This document shows, piece after piece, positions 30,209 to 39,306 of a stretch of 64,000 bases of DNA; positions within the stretch are counted from its first letter, which is position 1, and the number at the start of each line of letters is the position of its first letter. The position numbers and the translations under genes were made by a program. The notes under the pieces were generated by a model. It was given only the letters and a program-made list of their open reading frames with translations, was not told the DNA's origin and did not search any database. Source of the DNA: Limnohabitans sp. Rim8 (GTDB lineage: Bacteria > Pseudomonadota > Gammaproteobacteria > Burkholderiales > Burkholderiaceae_C); contig CAMDFK010000004.1 in assembly GCA_945897465.1 (NCBI GenBank), forward strand, positions 1 through 64,000, given 5' to 3'.

Positions 30209-32997
30209 GCACCGTTCAATTCACCCTCAACGGCCAAGCTGTTGAAGCGCCTGCTGGCAAGAGCATTTTCAACATCGCCAAAGAGCTGGGCATCGCCATC
30301 CCGCACTTGTGTCACAAAGAAGGCCTCGCGCCCGATGGCAACTGCCGCGCTTGCGTGGTCGAGGTGGCTTGTGAACGCACACTCGCCCCCAGCTGCTGCC
30401 GCAATGCCACGCCCGGTATGCAGGTGCAGACGAACAGCGAACGCGCCGTCAAAAGCCAAAAGATGGTGCTGGAGATGCTGCTGGCCGACTTGCCCGAGCA
30501 GGGCCACAAATGGCTGGATGACCGCGCCGAAGCCCCACACGGCGAACTGAGCCAGTGGGCCGAGCGCCACGGCGTCACGGTGCGCCCGGCGCTGGCCGCT
30601 CTTCAGCGCGAAGCCGTTCCCGCCGACCTGTCGCACCCGGCCATGGCCGTGAATTTGGACACCTGCATCCAGTGCAACCGCTGCCAACGCGCTTGCCGCG
30701 ACTTGCAGGTCAACGATGTGATCGGTCTGGCTTTCCGAGGTGCACACACCCAGGTGGTGTTTGACCTGGCCGACCCGATGGGCGGCAGCAGCTGCGTGGG
30801 CTGCGGCGAATGTGTGCAGGCCTGCCCCACAGGTGCGCTCATGCCCAAGAGCCACATGGGCCCGCAAAAGGTGGACCGTGAGGTGGATTCGGTGTGCCCG
30901 TTTTGCGGCGTAGGTTGCTTGTTGACTTACCAGGTCAAGGATGAAAAGATCGTCAGCGTGAAGGGACGCGAAGGCCCCGCCAATGAAGGCCGTTTGTGTG
31001 TCAAGGGCCGCTTTGGCATGGACTACATCCACAGCCCGGACCGCATCACCCAACCGCTGATCCGCAAACCTGGCGTTGCCAAGGATGTGGGCCTGATCGA
31101 CGGCCACACCGACTGGCGCGAAGTCTTCCGCGAAGCCACTTGGGAAGAAGCCCTCGATCTGGCGGCCCAGCCCCTCAATAACTTGCGCCAACAACACGGG
31201 CCCAAATCGCTCGCGGGTTTTGGTTCGGCCAAAGGCAGCAACGAAGAGGCTTACCTTTTCCAGAAGCTGGTGCGAACCGGCTTTGGCAGCAACAACGTGG
31301 ACCACTGCACCCGCCTGTGCCACGCGTCCAGCGTGGCGGCCTTGCTTGAAGGCGTGGGCTCGGGCGCAGTGAGCAATCCGGTACGCGATGTCGAGCATTC
31401 CGAATTGATCTTCGTGATTGGTGCAAACATTGCAGCCAACCACCCGGTGGGAGCCACCTGGATGAAGAACGCCGCCCAGCGCGGCATGCGCATCGTGCTG
31501 GCCGATCCGCGTATCACTGACCTCGGGCGTCACGCCTGGCGCACATTGCAATTCAAGGCCGACACCGATGTGGCTTTACTGAACGCGATGCTGTACGTCA
31601 TCGTGACCGAGAACCTGTGCGACGAAAACTTCTTGCGTGATCGCGCTGACAACGTGGCCGAACTCAAAGCCCATGTGCAGAGCTACACACCCGATGCCAT
31701 GAGCGCGGTGTGCGGCATTCCGGCTGACACCATCCGCGAAGTGGCGCGGGCTTATGCCAGTGCCAAAGCCGCCATGATCTTTTGGGGCATGGGCGTGAGC
31801 CAGCATGTGCACGGCACCGACAACGTGCGCTGCTTGATTGCGCTGGCCAGCATTACCGGGCAGATTGGTCGCCCCGGCACCGGCCTGCACCCCTTGCGTG
31901 GCCAGAACAACGTGCAAGGCGCGAGCGACGCGGGTCTGATCCCGATGATGTACCCCAACTACCTGCGGGTGAGCGACAAGTCGGCACACGACTGGTTTGA
32001 AAAATTTTGGGACACAAAACTAGACGACCAACCTGGCTACACCGTGGTCGAAATCATGCACAAGGCCTTGGCGCCCGACACGGACCCGCACAAGGTGCGT
32101 GGCATGTACATCCTGGGCGAGAACCCGGCCATGAGCGACCCGGACCTGCACCACGCCCGCCACGCGCTGGCCAGTTTGCAGCACCTGGTGGTGCAAGACA
32201 TTTTCTTGACCGAGACCGCCTGGCTGGCCGATGTGGTGCTGCCCGCCAGCGCCTGGCCCGAGAAAACCGGCACCGTCAGCAACACCGACCGCACGGTGCA
32301 AATGGGCCGCCAGGCGGTGTTGCCACCGGGCGATGCGAAACCCGACCTCTGGATCATCCAGCAGATGGCGCAGCGCATGGCCCTGCACTGGGCCTATGCA
32401 GGCGAGCACGATGGCGTGGCCGCGGTGTACGAAGAAATGCGCCAGGCCATGGTCCCGGCGATTGGCGGCATCGACTGGGCACGGCTCAATGCGGGCTCGG
32501 TCACTTACCCCTGTGTGAGCGCCGAAGACCCGGGCCAGCCCATCGTCTTTCACGACCAATTCCCAACGCCAGATGGCCGGGTGCAGTTGGTGCCCGCCGC
32601 GCTGATTCCGGCAGCTGAGCAGCCCGATGCCGAGTACCCGCTGGTGCTCATCACCGGGCGGCAGCTGGAGCACTGGCACACCGGCAGCATGACGCGGCGC
32701 GCCACGGTGCTGGATGCGCTGGAGCCTGCGGGCACGGCCTCATTGAACAGCAGCGAATTGCAACGCCTGGGAATTCAGCGCGGTGACACGATTGACGTTG
32801 TATCGCGCAGGGGCCGTGTGCGTTTGATAGTACGCCAAGACGATGGCACCCCGCTGGGCACGGTGTTCATACCCTTCGCCTACCGGGAGGCCGCCGCCAA
32901 CTTGCTGACCAACGCGGCGTTGGACCCATTTGGCAAAATCCCTGAATTCAAATATTGCGCGGTGCGCGTCGAATCCGTCACTTTGAAGAACGCATAA
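30205..32997 (+). CDS. fdsA: NAD-dependent formate dehydrogenase alpha subunit
   Basis: Molybdenum or tungsten bis-MGD enzyme oxidising formate to CO2. The 930-residue chain begins with a NuoG-like 2Fe-2S domain (CHKEGLAPDGNCRACVVEV, near residue 33), then a His-Cys and 4Fe-4S ferredoxin region (CIQCNRCQRACR near 154; CVGCGECVQACP near 197), a CPFCGVGC 4Fe-4S motif near residue 231, and the catalytic domain with the metal-ligand cysteine in DHCTRLCHASS near 370. A molydopterin-dinucleotide-binding domain ends the protein (TGRQLEHWHTGSMTRR). It follows the fused diaphorase gene with an ATGA overlap. No fdsD-like small gene follows. It would consume the formate released by BoxC. Confidence 0.93.
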   Translation: MSTVQFTLNGQAVEAPAGKSIFNIAKELGIAIPHLCHKEGLAPDGNCRACVVEVACERTLAPSCCRNATPGMQVQTNSERAVKSQKMVLEMLLADLPEQGHKWLDDRAEAPHGELSQWAERHGVTVRPALAALQREAVPADLSHPAMAVNLDTCIQCNRCQRACRDLQVNDVIGLAFRGAHTQVVFDLADPMGGSSCVGCGECVQACPTGALMPKSHMGPQKVDREVDSVCPFCGVGCLLTYQVKDEKIVSVKGREGPANEGRLCVKGRFGMDYIHSPDRITQPLIRKPGVAKDVGLIDGHTDWREVFREATWEEALDLAAQPLNNLRQQHGPKSLAGFGSAKGSNEEAYLFQKLVRTGFGSNNVDHCTRLCHASSVAALLEGVGSGAVSNPVRDVEHSELIFVIGANIAANHPVGATWMKNAAQRGMRIVLADPRITDLGRHAWRTLQFKADTDVALLNAMLYVIVTENLCDENFLRDRADNVAELKAHVQSYTPDAMSAVCGIPADTIREVARAYASAKAAMIFWGMGVSQHVHGTDNVRCLIALASITGQIGRPGTGLHPLRGQNNVQGASDAGLIPMMYPNYLRVSDKSAHDWFEKFWDTKLDDQPGYTVVEIMHKALAPDTDPHKVRGMYILGENPAMSDPDLHHARHALASLQHLVVQDIFLTETAWLADVVLPASAWPEKTGTVSNTDRTVQMGRQAVLPPGDAKPDLWIIQQMAQRMALHWAYAGEHDGVAAVYEEMRQAMVPAIGGIDWARLNAGSVTYPCVSAEDPGQPIVFHDQFPTPDGRVQLVPAALIPAAEQPDAEYPLVLITGRQLEHWHTGSMTRRATVLDALEPAGTASLNSSELQRLGIQRGDTIDVVSRRGRVRLIVRQDDGTPLGTVFIPFAYREAAANLLTNAALDPFGKIPEFKYCAVRVESVTLKNA

Positions 32998-33593
32998 TCC
33001 AACTCGCGGATACGCCTGTGGTTTGGTCTGCACTTTGCGTCCCTGGCCCGGGTTGAAACTTGGTGGAGTGCTTCGGGCATTCTCAGGGCTTTGGGTTTGT
33101 GTGTGCTGGGCAGTCGGGGTTGGGTCAGCACCAAGCCAGCGCCTTGCACTGACCCACAACTAGAAGGGCGCCAACTCCTTGATGTGGGCGGGCCTGATTT
33201 TGTCGGGCACCTTGGGCATCAAAACCGTGGCCATGCCAGTGGGCATCGGCTCTGACGATTTGTACGCAGCCTCCTGGGACCATGCCTTGGAGTCCATCGG
33301 GCCATTCACCGCCACCATGATGCTGTGCGTCGGGTTCATGCAGATATTTGCAGACCAAGACCAATTCGGCATGATCGCCATGCAGCTGCAATGGGCGCGT
33401 GACGTTGGCAGAAGCTGTTGGCGACCATCTGGTCAGATGCTTTTATTTTTCAAAATGAGTTATTTTATTTAACAAGTTGAAAAAATGATCCCTCAAATGC
33501 GGGTATTCACTTAGAAGCAAAGTTTTTTAGATGTTCATAATCAAAACTCTTTGGTAATTTTTTAAATTTATACGTTCAAACAGGAGACTCCTC
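32998..33593. other. Gap between fdsA and the TRAP operon
   Basis: No convincing gene. An 8-bp perfect inverted repeat (TGGGTCAG at 33121-33128, CTGACCCA at 33149-33156) could form a hairpin after fdsA but lacks a T run. A possible gene remnant lies at 33160-33381 on the minus strand. From about 33440 the sequence turns strongly AT-rich up to the dctP ribosome site, unlike the rest of the window, and probably contains the TRAP promoter; no clean -35/-10 pair could be chosen. Confidence 0.5.
33160..33381 (-). pseudogene. Possible gene remnant or unrecognised small ORF
   Basis: A 73-codon frame with native-looking third-position G/C use, ending KIRPAHIKELAPF before a TAG. It has no ribosome site and begins without a recognisable domain, so it looks like the 3' end of a lost gene. 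A plus-strand frame of 97 codons overlaps it (33179-33472). I do not recognise either product. Real coding here is uncertain. Confidence 0.2.
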
Positions 33594-34757
33594 ATGACGC
33601 AAACCCATCAAGACCTTCCATCTACAAAGCCCGATGCCCCTGAAGCTAGCCGCCGCCGTTTCTTCGGCAAAGCCGCTACCGCAGCCGTCGCTGCACCTTT
33701 GGCTGGCGTGCCCATGATCGCCGTGGCCCAGGCCCCCATCGTGTTCAAGATGCAAGGTTCTTGGGGTACAAACGAGATTTTCAGCGAGATGGCTCAGCAG
33801 TACGTCACCCGCGTCAATGAAATGTCCGGTGGCCGCCTGAAAATCGAGTACCTGCCAGCGGGTGCTGTGGTCAAGCCATTCGAAATCATTGATGCCGTGA
33901 GCAAAGGCGTTTTGGACGGTGGTCACCACGTCTCCGGCTACTGGTATGGCAAGAACAAATCGGCTTCTTTGTTTGGCACAGGCCCTGTTAGCGGTGCGAC
34001 CCCCGACATCGGCTTGAGCTGGATTCAGGCCGGTGGTGGCCAGCAGCTGTGGGACAAACTGGTAGCCAAGATGAACCTGAACGTCGTCGGCTTCTTCTCA
34101 TTCCCCATGCCTTCCCAGCCGTTGGGTTGGTTCAAAAAGTCCCCACCTAAGAAAGCTGCTGACTTGAAGGGTTTCAAGTACCGCACCATCGGTTTGGCTG
34201 CAGACATGTTGCAAGAGATGGGCATGGCTGTGGCCCAGTTGCCTGGCGGTGAAATCGTGCCTGCCATGCAGCGCGGCGTGATCGACGCTTTCGAATTCAA
34301 CAACCCCACCGCCGACATGCGCTTTGGTGCACAAGACGTGGCCAAGTTCTATTCCATGGGCTCTTTCCACCAGGCCCAAGAATTCTTCGAGATCATCTTC
34401 AACAAAGACAAGTACAACGCTTTGCCTGCCGACCTGAAGGCCATCTTGAAGTACGCTGCCGAAGCCGCATCGACCGCATCGACCGCTTTGGCGCACGATA
34501 ACTACTCCAAAGACTTGCAGGAGTTGATCGTCAAGCACAAGGTTCAGGTGTCACGCACTTCGGCCGACGTGTACAAAGGCCAGCTGGCTGCATGGGACAA
34601 GGTCACTGCCAAGCTCGAAAAAGAAGTTGACATGTTCAAGGAAGTGAACGACTCCTTCAAGGCTTGGTCACGCCGTGTGGGCTTCTACCACTTCACCAAT
34701 GAAGCCAACTACCGCATGGCTTACGAACACGTACAGAAAACCAAACTGCCAGTTTGA
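33594..34757 (+). CDS. TRAP transporter solute-binding protein (DctP family, TakP-like)
   Basis: Periplasmic binding protein that feeds a TRAP transporter with an organic acid. The 387-residue product has a twin-arginine leader (SRRRFFGKAA at residues 19-28, hydrophobic stretch to Ala47), which suggests Tat export. The mature part starts VFKMQGSWG and shows the DctP-type ligand region FKYRTIGLAADMLQEMG near 195 and PAMQRGVIDAFEFNNP near 223. Its closest recognisable type is TakP-like, binding 2-oxo or related carboxylic acids; the ligand is not provable here. CAGGAG before the ATG is a good ribosome site. A terminator-like hairpin separates it from the Q subunit. Confidence 0.88.
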   Translation: MTQTHQDLPSTKPDAPEASRRRFFGKAATAAVAAPLAGVPMIAVAQAPIVFKMQGSWGTNEIFSEMAQQYVTRVNEMSGGRLKIEYLPAGAVVKPFEIIDAVSKGVLDGGHHVSGYWYGKNKSASLFGTGPVSGATPDIGLSWIQAGGGQQLWDKLVAKMNLNVVGFFSFPMPSQPLGWFKKSPPKKAADLKGFKYRTIGLAADMLQEMGMAVAQLPGGEIVPAMQRGVIDAFEFNNPTADMRFGAQDVAKFYSMGSFHQAQEFFEIIFNKDKYNALPADLKAILKYAAEAASTASTALAHDNYSKDLQELIVKHKVQVSRTSADVYKGQLAAWDKVTAKLEKEVDMFKEVNDSFKAWSRRVGFYHFTNEANYRMAYEHVQKTKLPV

Positions 34758-34773
34758 ACATTGGCTCCTCCCG

Positions 34774-34810
34774 AAGGCTGTCGGAATTGTTTCCGGCAGC
34801 CTTTGTTTTT
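34774..34810 (+). terminator. Terminator-like hairpin between TRAP P and Q genes
   Basis: A 13-bp stem (34774-34786 with 34791-34803, one G-T pair) with a TTGT loop is followed by TGTTTTT. It ends only 21 bases before the Q-subunit start, so it probably acts as a partial terminator that keeps binding protein more abundant than the membrane subunits. Confidence 0.8.
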
Positions 34811-34831
34811 GTCTGTTCAGAGGTAAGTCGC

Positions 34832-35407
34832 ATGGAAGTCTGGATTCGAAGGATTGACATCCTCAGCAAGTCGATTGGTCACGCTTTTTCTTGGTGTGTT
34901 TTGATCCTCACCGCATCCACCTGTTTTGAGGTGTTCATGCGGTATGTACTCAACAGTCCCACAGTTTGGGCGTTTGACATGAGTTATATGTTGTACGGGG
35001 CACTCTTCATGATGTCGGGTGCCTATGCCGTCTCGCGCAACTCGCATGTCCGCGGCGATTTCATTTATCGCAAGTGGTCAAACCGCACGCAGGCCAAGGT
35101 TGACCTGACCCTGTATCTGATCTTTTACTTTCCAGCCATTTTTGCCATGGTCTTCACGGGTGGCCAATATGCCTACGAAAGCGCCCGAATCCTCGAATCC
35201 AGCGTGAACAGCCCTGCAGGCGTTCCGGTGTGGCCCTTGAAGTCGGTTATTTTTGTGGCCGGTGTCACGCTGCTGATTGCGGGTGCGGCAGAGGTCATGC
35301 GTTGCTTGGTGTGCATCCGCACCGGCGAGTGGTTGTCGCGCAGCGGCGACGTCGAAGAACTTGAACAAGTGCTGATTCAACAGCATGCAGAGAAAGCACC
35401 GTCATGA
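34832..35407 (+). CDS. TRAP transporter small membrane subunit (DctQ family)
   Basis: Inner-membrane small subunit of the TRAP transporter, about 191 residues with four hydrophobic segments. The family phrases EVFMRYVLNSPTVWAFDMSYMLYG (residues about 29-52) and SHVRGDFIYRKWS are present, typical of DctQ. The ATG at 34832 has GAGGTAAG six bases upstream and is chosen over an in-frame ATG inside the dctP tail and terminator region. The stop overlaps the M-subunit start. Confidence 0.88.
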   Translation: MEVWIRRIDILSKSIGHAFSWCVLILTASTCFEVFMRYVLNSPTVWAFDMSYMLYGALFMMSGAYAVSRNSHVRGDFIYRKWSNRTQAKVDLTLYLIFYFPAIFAMVFTGGQYAYESARILESSVNSPAGVPVWPLKSVIFVAGVTLLIAGAAEVMRCLVCIRTGEWLSRSGDVEELEQVLIQQHAEKAPS

Positions 35408-36813
35408 GTGATCCCATCATCGCCCTCGTCATGTTGGGGCTGTTCATTGTCTTTATTTTTCTCGGATTCCCGATCGCCTTCACCTTGATGGCCATGGGCA
35501 TCGCCTTTGGCTTTTATGCCTACTTCACGCCTGATCAGTTGTTGTGGGACAACCGCATCCTTTACCTCTTCACGCAGAACACCTTCAGCGTGATGAACAA
35601 CGATGTGCTCATATCGATACCCTTGTTTTTGTTCATGGGTTACATCATCGAACGGGCGAACATCCTCGATAAACTGTTCCTGAGTTTGCAGGTTGGGTTG
35701 CGCTTTTTGCCAGGGTCTATGGCCGTTGCTGCCTTGCTCACTTGTGCGCTGTTCGCTACCGCCACTGGCATTGTGGGCGCGGTGGTAACCCTGATGGGTC
35801 TGATCGCTTTGCCGCCCATGCTCAAAGCCGGTTACGACCAGAAACTTGCCTCTGGCGTGATCACGGCTGGCGGCACTTTGGGCATCTTGATACCGCCCTC
35901 TATTTTGCTCATTGTGTACGCAGCTACAGCCAGTGTGTCGGTGGTCAAGTTGTACGCCGCGGCCATCATCCCCGGCTTCACACTCGCTTTGTTTTACCTG
36001 ATCTACATCATCGTGCGTGCCACCCTCAACCCCTCTTTGTGCCCAAAGCCCCAAGAGGCGGAGCAGTACACGGTGTGGGAGAGCATTGTCTTGGTGTTCA
36101 AGGCCTTTGTGCCCTTGGCGGCGCTGATCCTGGCGGTGCTGGGTTCGATCTTGTTTGGCTTGGCCACGCCCAGCGAAGCGGCCGCGATGGGCGCTTTGGG
36201 CGGCATCATTTTGGCCATTGTTTACCGCGCCTTCACCTGGCAGCGTTTGCGCGAGTCGGTCTACCTCACAGCCCGCACTTCGGCCATGGTGTGTTTTCTG
36301 TTCGTGGGCGCGGCCACTTTCGCCTCGGTGTTCTCGTACCTGGGTGGTGAGCACGTGGTCAAGGATTTTATGTTGGCCTTGAATCTGTCACCTGTGCAGT
36401 TCTTGCTGCTGTCACAGTTGCTGATCTTTGTGCTTGGTTGGCCTCTGGAGTGGAGCGAGATCATCATCATCTTTGTGCCGATCTTCTTGCCTTTGCTGCC
36501 TTTGTACGGCATCGATCCGATCCTCTTTGGCATCTTGATCGCCATCAATTTGCAGACGTCGTTCCTGACGCCGCCGATGGCCATGTCAGCCTATTATCTG
36601 AAAGGGGTTGCACCCAAAAGTCTGCAGTTGGTCACCATTTTCAAAGGGTGTATGCCATTTGTAGGGATGGTCTTGTTCACACTGGCCATGACCTATGTCT
36701 ACCCCGCGATGGTGACCTATTTGCCTGACCAGTTCTTCAACCAGGCGGTTGAGATGGAGCGTGACCCCAACGACGAGTCGGTGGTCAACCCTGACTTCTT
36801 CAAGCAGCAGTGA
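35404..36813 (+). CDS. TRAP transporter large membrane subunit (DctM family)
   Basis: Inner-membrane sodium-coupled permease subunit of the TRAP transporter. The 469-residue product has about twelve to thirteen hydrophobic segments and family phrases such as FLGFPIAFTLMAMGI near residue 18, TATGIVGAVVTLMGLIALPPML near 118, GGTLGILIPPSI near 156, and LQTSFLTPPMAMSAYYLKGVAP near 382. The start overlaps the Q subunit by four bases (ATGA). The amidase starts at its stop, so all of these form one transcription unit. Confidence 0.92.
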   Translation: MSDPIIALVMLGLFIVFIFLGFPIAFTLMAMGIAFGFYAYFTPDQLLWDNRILYLFTQNTFSVMNNDVLISIPLFLFMGYIIERANILDKLFLSLQVGLRFLPGSMAVAALLTCALFATATGIVGAVVTLMGLIALPPMLKAGYDQKLASGVITAGGTLGILIPPSILLIVYAATASVSVVKLYAAAIIPGFTLALFYLIYIIVRATLNPSLCPKPQEAEQYTVWESIVLVFKAFVPLAALILAVLGSILFGLATPSEAAAMGALGGIILAIVYRAFTWQRLRESVYLTARTSAMVCFLFVGAATFASVFSYLGGEHVVKDFMLALNLSPVQFLLLSQLLIFVLGWPLEWSEIIIIFVPIFLPLLPLYGIDPILFGILIAINLQTSFLTPPMAMSAYYLKGVAPKSLQLVTIFKGCMPFVGMVLFTLAMTYVYPAMVTYLPDQFFNQAVEMERDPNDESVVNPDFFKQQ

Positions 36814-38165
36814 TGACAGACGCTTTGAAAACCGTATCGGAATTGACGGCTTTGCAAATCCGCGAGCACTTGCTCAGCGGCCAGGAGACGGTGGAAGATT
36901 TCACCGTCAAATTGGGTCGTTTTGTGGATGCGGCCGATGACAAAATCCACGCATTCGCCCACCGCGATGACCGTGTGGTGGCGCTGCAGGCCGACAACCT
37001 GCAACGCGACCGCTCGGCTGGCCATTTGCCGGGCCCTTTGTACGGCGTTCCAGTGGCGGTCAAGGACATCATTGACACCATGGACTTTCCCACTGAATAC
37101 GGCAGCCCCATTCACAAGGGCCGCTACTCGGTGGGGGATGCCACCGTGGTGTCGCGCTTGCGTGCAGCGGGTGCTGTGATCTTCGGTAAAACCGTCAGCA
37201 CGGAATTTGCGACCACCCAAGCTGGCCCGACCTGCAACCCGCACAACACCGGGCACACACCGGGCGGCTCCTCCAGCGGCTCTGCCGCTGCGGTGGCCGC
37301 AGGCATGGTGCCCGTGGCACTGGGCACCCAAACCAACGGATCAGTGATTCGCCCGGCCTCGTATTGCGGGGTCTATGCGTTCAAGCCCTCACGTGGGCTG
37401 GTGCCGCGCACCGGCGTGCTTGACCAGTCGCCCTCGCTGGACGAAGTGGGCGTGTTCGCCCGCAACTTGGAAGACATCGCCTGGGTGGCCGAAATCTTGA
37501 CGGGTGACGACGGCCACGACACCGCCACCACACGCCAAGCGCCACGCCGTTTGCACGATGTAGCGGTTTCCGAGCCACCGTTGCCGCCCAAGTTTTGCTT
37601 TGTTAAGACGCCTTGGTGGGACCAAGTAGATCCTGAAGCCCGCGAGGCCTACGAGGCTTTTGTGGAGCATTTGGGTGACTGCGTCACACATGCAACGTTG
37701 CCCGATATCGTGCGCAATGTCGCGCCTTGGTTGGCAACCATCAATGAGTCAGAACTTGCTTTTTGTCTGCAAAAAGAATGGCTCCACCATCGCGATCAGT
37801 TGAGCCAACCCCTGCAAGCGCGCATCGAAAAAGCCATGACCATTCCGGCCACCGATTACCTGGTGGCCAAAGATCGCCAGTTCCACGTCATGAATGCTTT
37901 CGAAGAGTATTTCGCCACTTATGACGCCATTTTGTGTCCAGCCGCCTTGGGCACCGCTCCGATGGGGCTGGAGTCAACGGGCAACCCGATCATGCAAACC
38001 GCCTGGAGTTTTGCCGGTCTGCCCAGCCTCAATTTGCCGCTGATGAACCTGTCCAATGGCTTGCCCTTGGGTGTACAGGCCGTTGGTGCCCATCAAAACG
38101 ATGCCCGCTTGCTGCGCTCTGCGCGTTGGCTGGTGGCTGAATTTGTCAAAAGGAATCAGACATGA
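36813..38165 (+). CDS. Amidase-signature family hydrolase
   Basis: Cytoplasmic amidohydrolase of about 450 residues. The Ser-cisSer-Lys triad is visible: Lys in VAVKDIIDT near residue 73, and the signature GGSSSGSAAAVAAGMVPVALG with both serines near 150-170. The substrate cannot be read from sequence; GatA-like tRNA amidation is unlikely because gatB and gatC are absent. The gene is joined to the TRAP operon (TGATG overlap with the M gene), so it may process the imported compound, for example an amide. GTG one codon earlier is an alternative start. Confidence 0.85.
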   Translation: MTDALKTVSELTALQIREHLLSGQETVEDFTVKLGRFVDAADDKIHAFAHRDDRVVALQADNLQRDRSAGHLPGPLYGVPVAVKDIIDTMDFPTEYGSPIHKGRYSVGDATVVSRLRAAGAVIFGKTVSTEFATTQAGPTCNPHNTGHTPGGSSSGSAAAVAAGMVPVALGTQTNGSVIRPASYCGVYAFKPSRGLVPRTGVLDQSPSLDEVGVFARNLEDIAWVAEILTGDDGHDTATTRQAPRRLHDVAVSEPPLPPKFCFVKTPWWDQVDPEAREAYEAFVEHLGDCVTHATLPDIVRNVAPWLATINESELAFCLQKEWLHHRDQLSQPLQARIEKAMTIPATDYLVAKDRQFHVMNAFEEYFATYDAILCPAALGTAPMGLESTGNPIMQTAWSFAGLPSLNLPLMNLSNGLPLGVQAVGAHQNDARLLRSARWLVAEFVKRNQT

Positions 38166-38335
38166 AATCGCTTGAACGTTTCACAGGCCTCGTGGGCTTG
38201 GCCTTGATGGCGGCTTTCCTGCTGCCCTATATTTTCAAACTGCCCCAACTGGACATCACCCTCATCTTGTTGGGCGGACTGGGCTTGGCCGTGTTTGATT
38301 ATTTTTCATCCGGCAAGGACGACAAGACCGAATGA
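38162..38335 (+). CDS. 57-residue membrane protein in the TRAP operon
   Basis: Short gene whose ATG overlaps the amidase stop (ATGA), which argues strongly that it is translated. The product has two hydrophobic segments (about residues 8-24 and 28-46) joined by a KLPQLD turn, and a charged tail GKDDKTE. I do not recognise the family. Small two-helix proteins can be accessory subunits of transporters, but this is inference. The next gene, fdhD, begins 31 bases on. Confidence 0.7.
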   Translation: MKSLERFTGLVGLALMAAFLLPYIFKLPQLDITLILLGGLGLAVFDYFSSGKDDKTE

Positions 38336-38366
38336 TCTTGGAAGCCTCAAAAGGCTTGAGCTTGTG

Positions 38367-39272
38367 ATGATGAATGGGAATAACGCAGACCCATCCGCTC
38401 CTGAAAGTGATGCGTTGAATTCATCAAAGCCAAAGCTGACCCTCTCCCGTGCTGCCCTGACCCAGTCGGTTGGGGTGGTCAACGAACTGGGTGTGTCTGG
38501 ATGGGCTGAGATCCCGGCTGAGCGGGCGCTCACCCTTTACCTCGACAAAAAGGAGCTCGTCACTTTGATGACCTTGGGCGCGGAACCCGAGTTGCTGGTG
38601 TTGGGCTTCTTGCGCAACCAGCGCCTGATCCAATCCGTGGACCAGATCGAATCCATCACCGTGGATTGGACGATTGGCGAAGGCGAAGTGGGCGAGCCCG
38701 GTGTTGCCGCCGTCAAAACCCGCGCCAACGCCCAGGTGGTGATTGAGCGCAGCGCGGAGCGTGTGGTGACCACGGGCTGCGGGCAGGGCAGCGTCTTCGG
38801 TGATTTGATGGCGCATATCGACGAGATCGAGTTGCCGCCTGCCCAAATTACCCAAAGCCAGCTCTATGGTTTGGTCAACGCAATTCGCCTACAGGAAACC
38901 ACCTATAAATCTTCGGGCTCGGTGCATGGTTGTGCCTTGTTTCAGGGTGAGGAAATGCTCAAGTTCGTCGAAGACGTGGGGCGCCACAACGCGGTGGACA
39001 CCATCGCCGGCTGGATGTGGATGCACGACGTGAGGGCCCAAGACAAGGTGTTCTACACCACAGGGCGCTTGACCAGCGAGATGGTCATCAAATCGGCCCA
39101 GATGGGCGTGCCTGTGGTGGTGTCGCGCAGCGGCATCACGCAAATGGGCCTTGATGTCGCCAAACGCTTGGGCTTGTGCGCCATCGGCCGCGCCACCAAT
39201 AAGCGTTTTTTGTGTTTCAGTGCGCCTGAGCGCCTGGTCTGGCAACCCGAGTTGTTGACACCAACCGGCTGA
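38367..39272 (+). CDS. fdhD: Formate dehydrogenase accessory sulfurtransferase FdhD
   Basis: Transfers sulfur to the bis-MGD cofactor before insertion into formate dehydrogenase. The roughly 301-residue product shows the FdhD phrases LGFLRNQRLI near residue 85, FSEDVGRHNAVD-type sequence (FVEDVGRHNAVDTIAG near 208), DKVFYTTGRLTSEMVIKSAQMGVPVVVSRS near 228, and GLCAIGRA near the end. The sulfur-carrying loop reads TTGCGQGSVF, with one Cys where E. coli FdhD has CxxC. It lies five genes downstream of fdsA, separated by the TRAP-amidase block. The start is ATG 38367 or neighbouring ATG/GTG codons. Confidence 0.9.
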   Translation: MMNGNNADPSAPESDALNSSKPKLTLSRAALTQSVGVVNELGVSGWAEIPAERALTLYLDKKELVTLMTLGAEPELLVLGFLRNQRLIQSVDQIESITVDWTIGEGEVGEPGVAAVKTRANAQVVIERSAERVVTTGCGQGSVFGDLMAHIDEIELPPAQITQSQLYGLVNAIRLQETTYKSSGSVHGCALFQGEEMLKFVEDVGRHNAVDTIAGWMWMHDVRAQDKVFYTTGRLTSEMVIKSAQMGVPVVVSRSGITQMGLDVAKRLGLCAIGRATNKRFLCFSAPERLVWQPELLTPTG

Positions 39273-39306
39273 CCGCCAGTTGGCTTAGCGGGTCGTTGAT
39301 GGCCGA

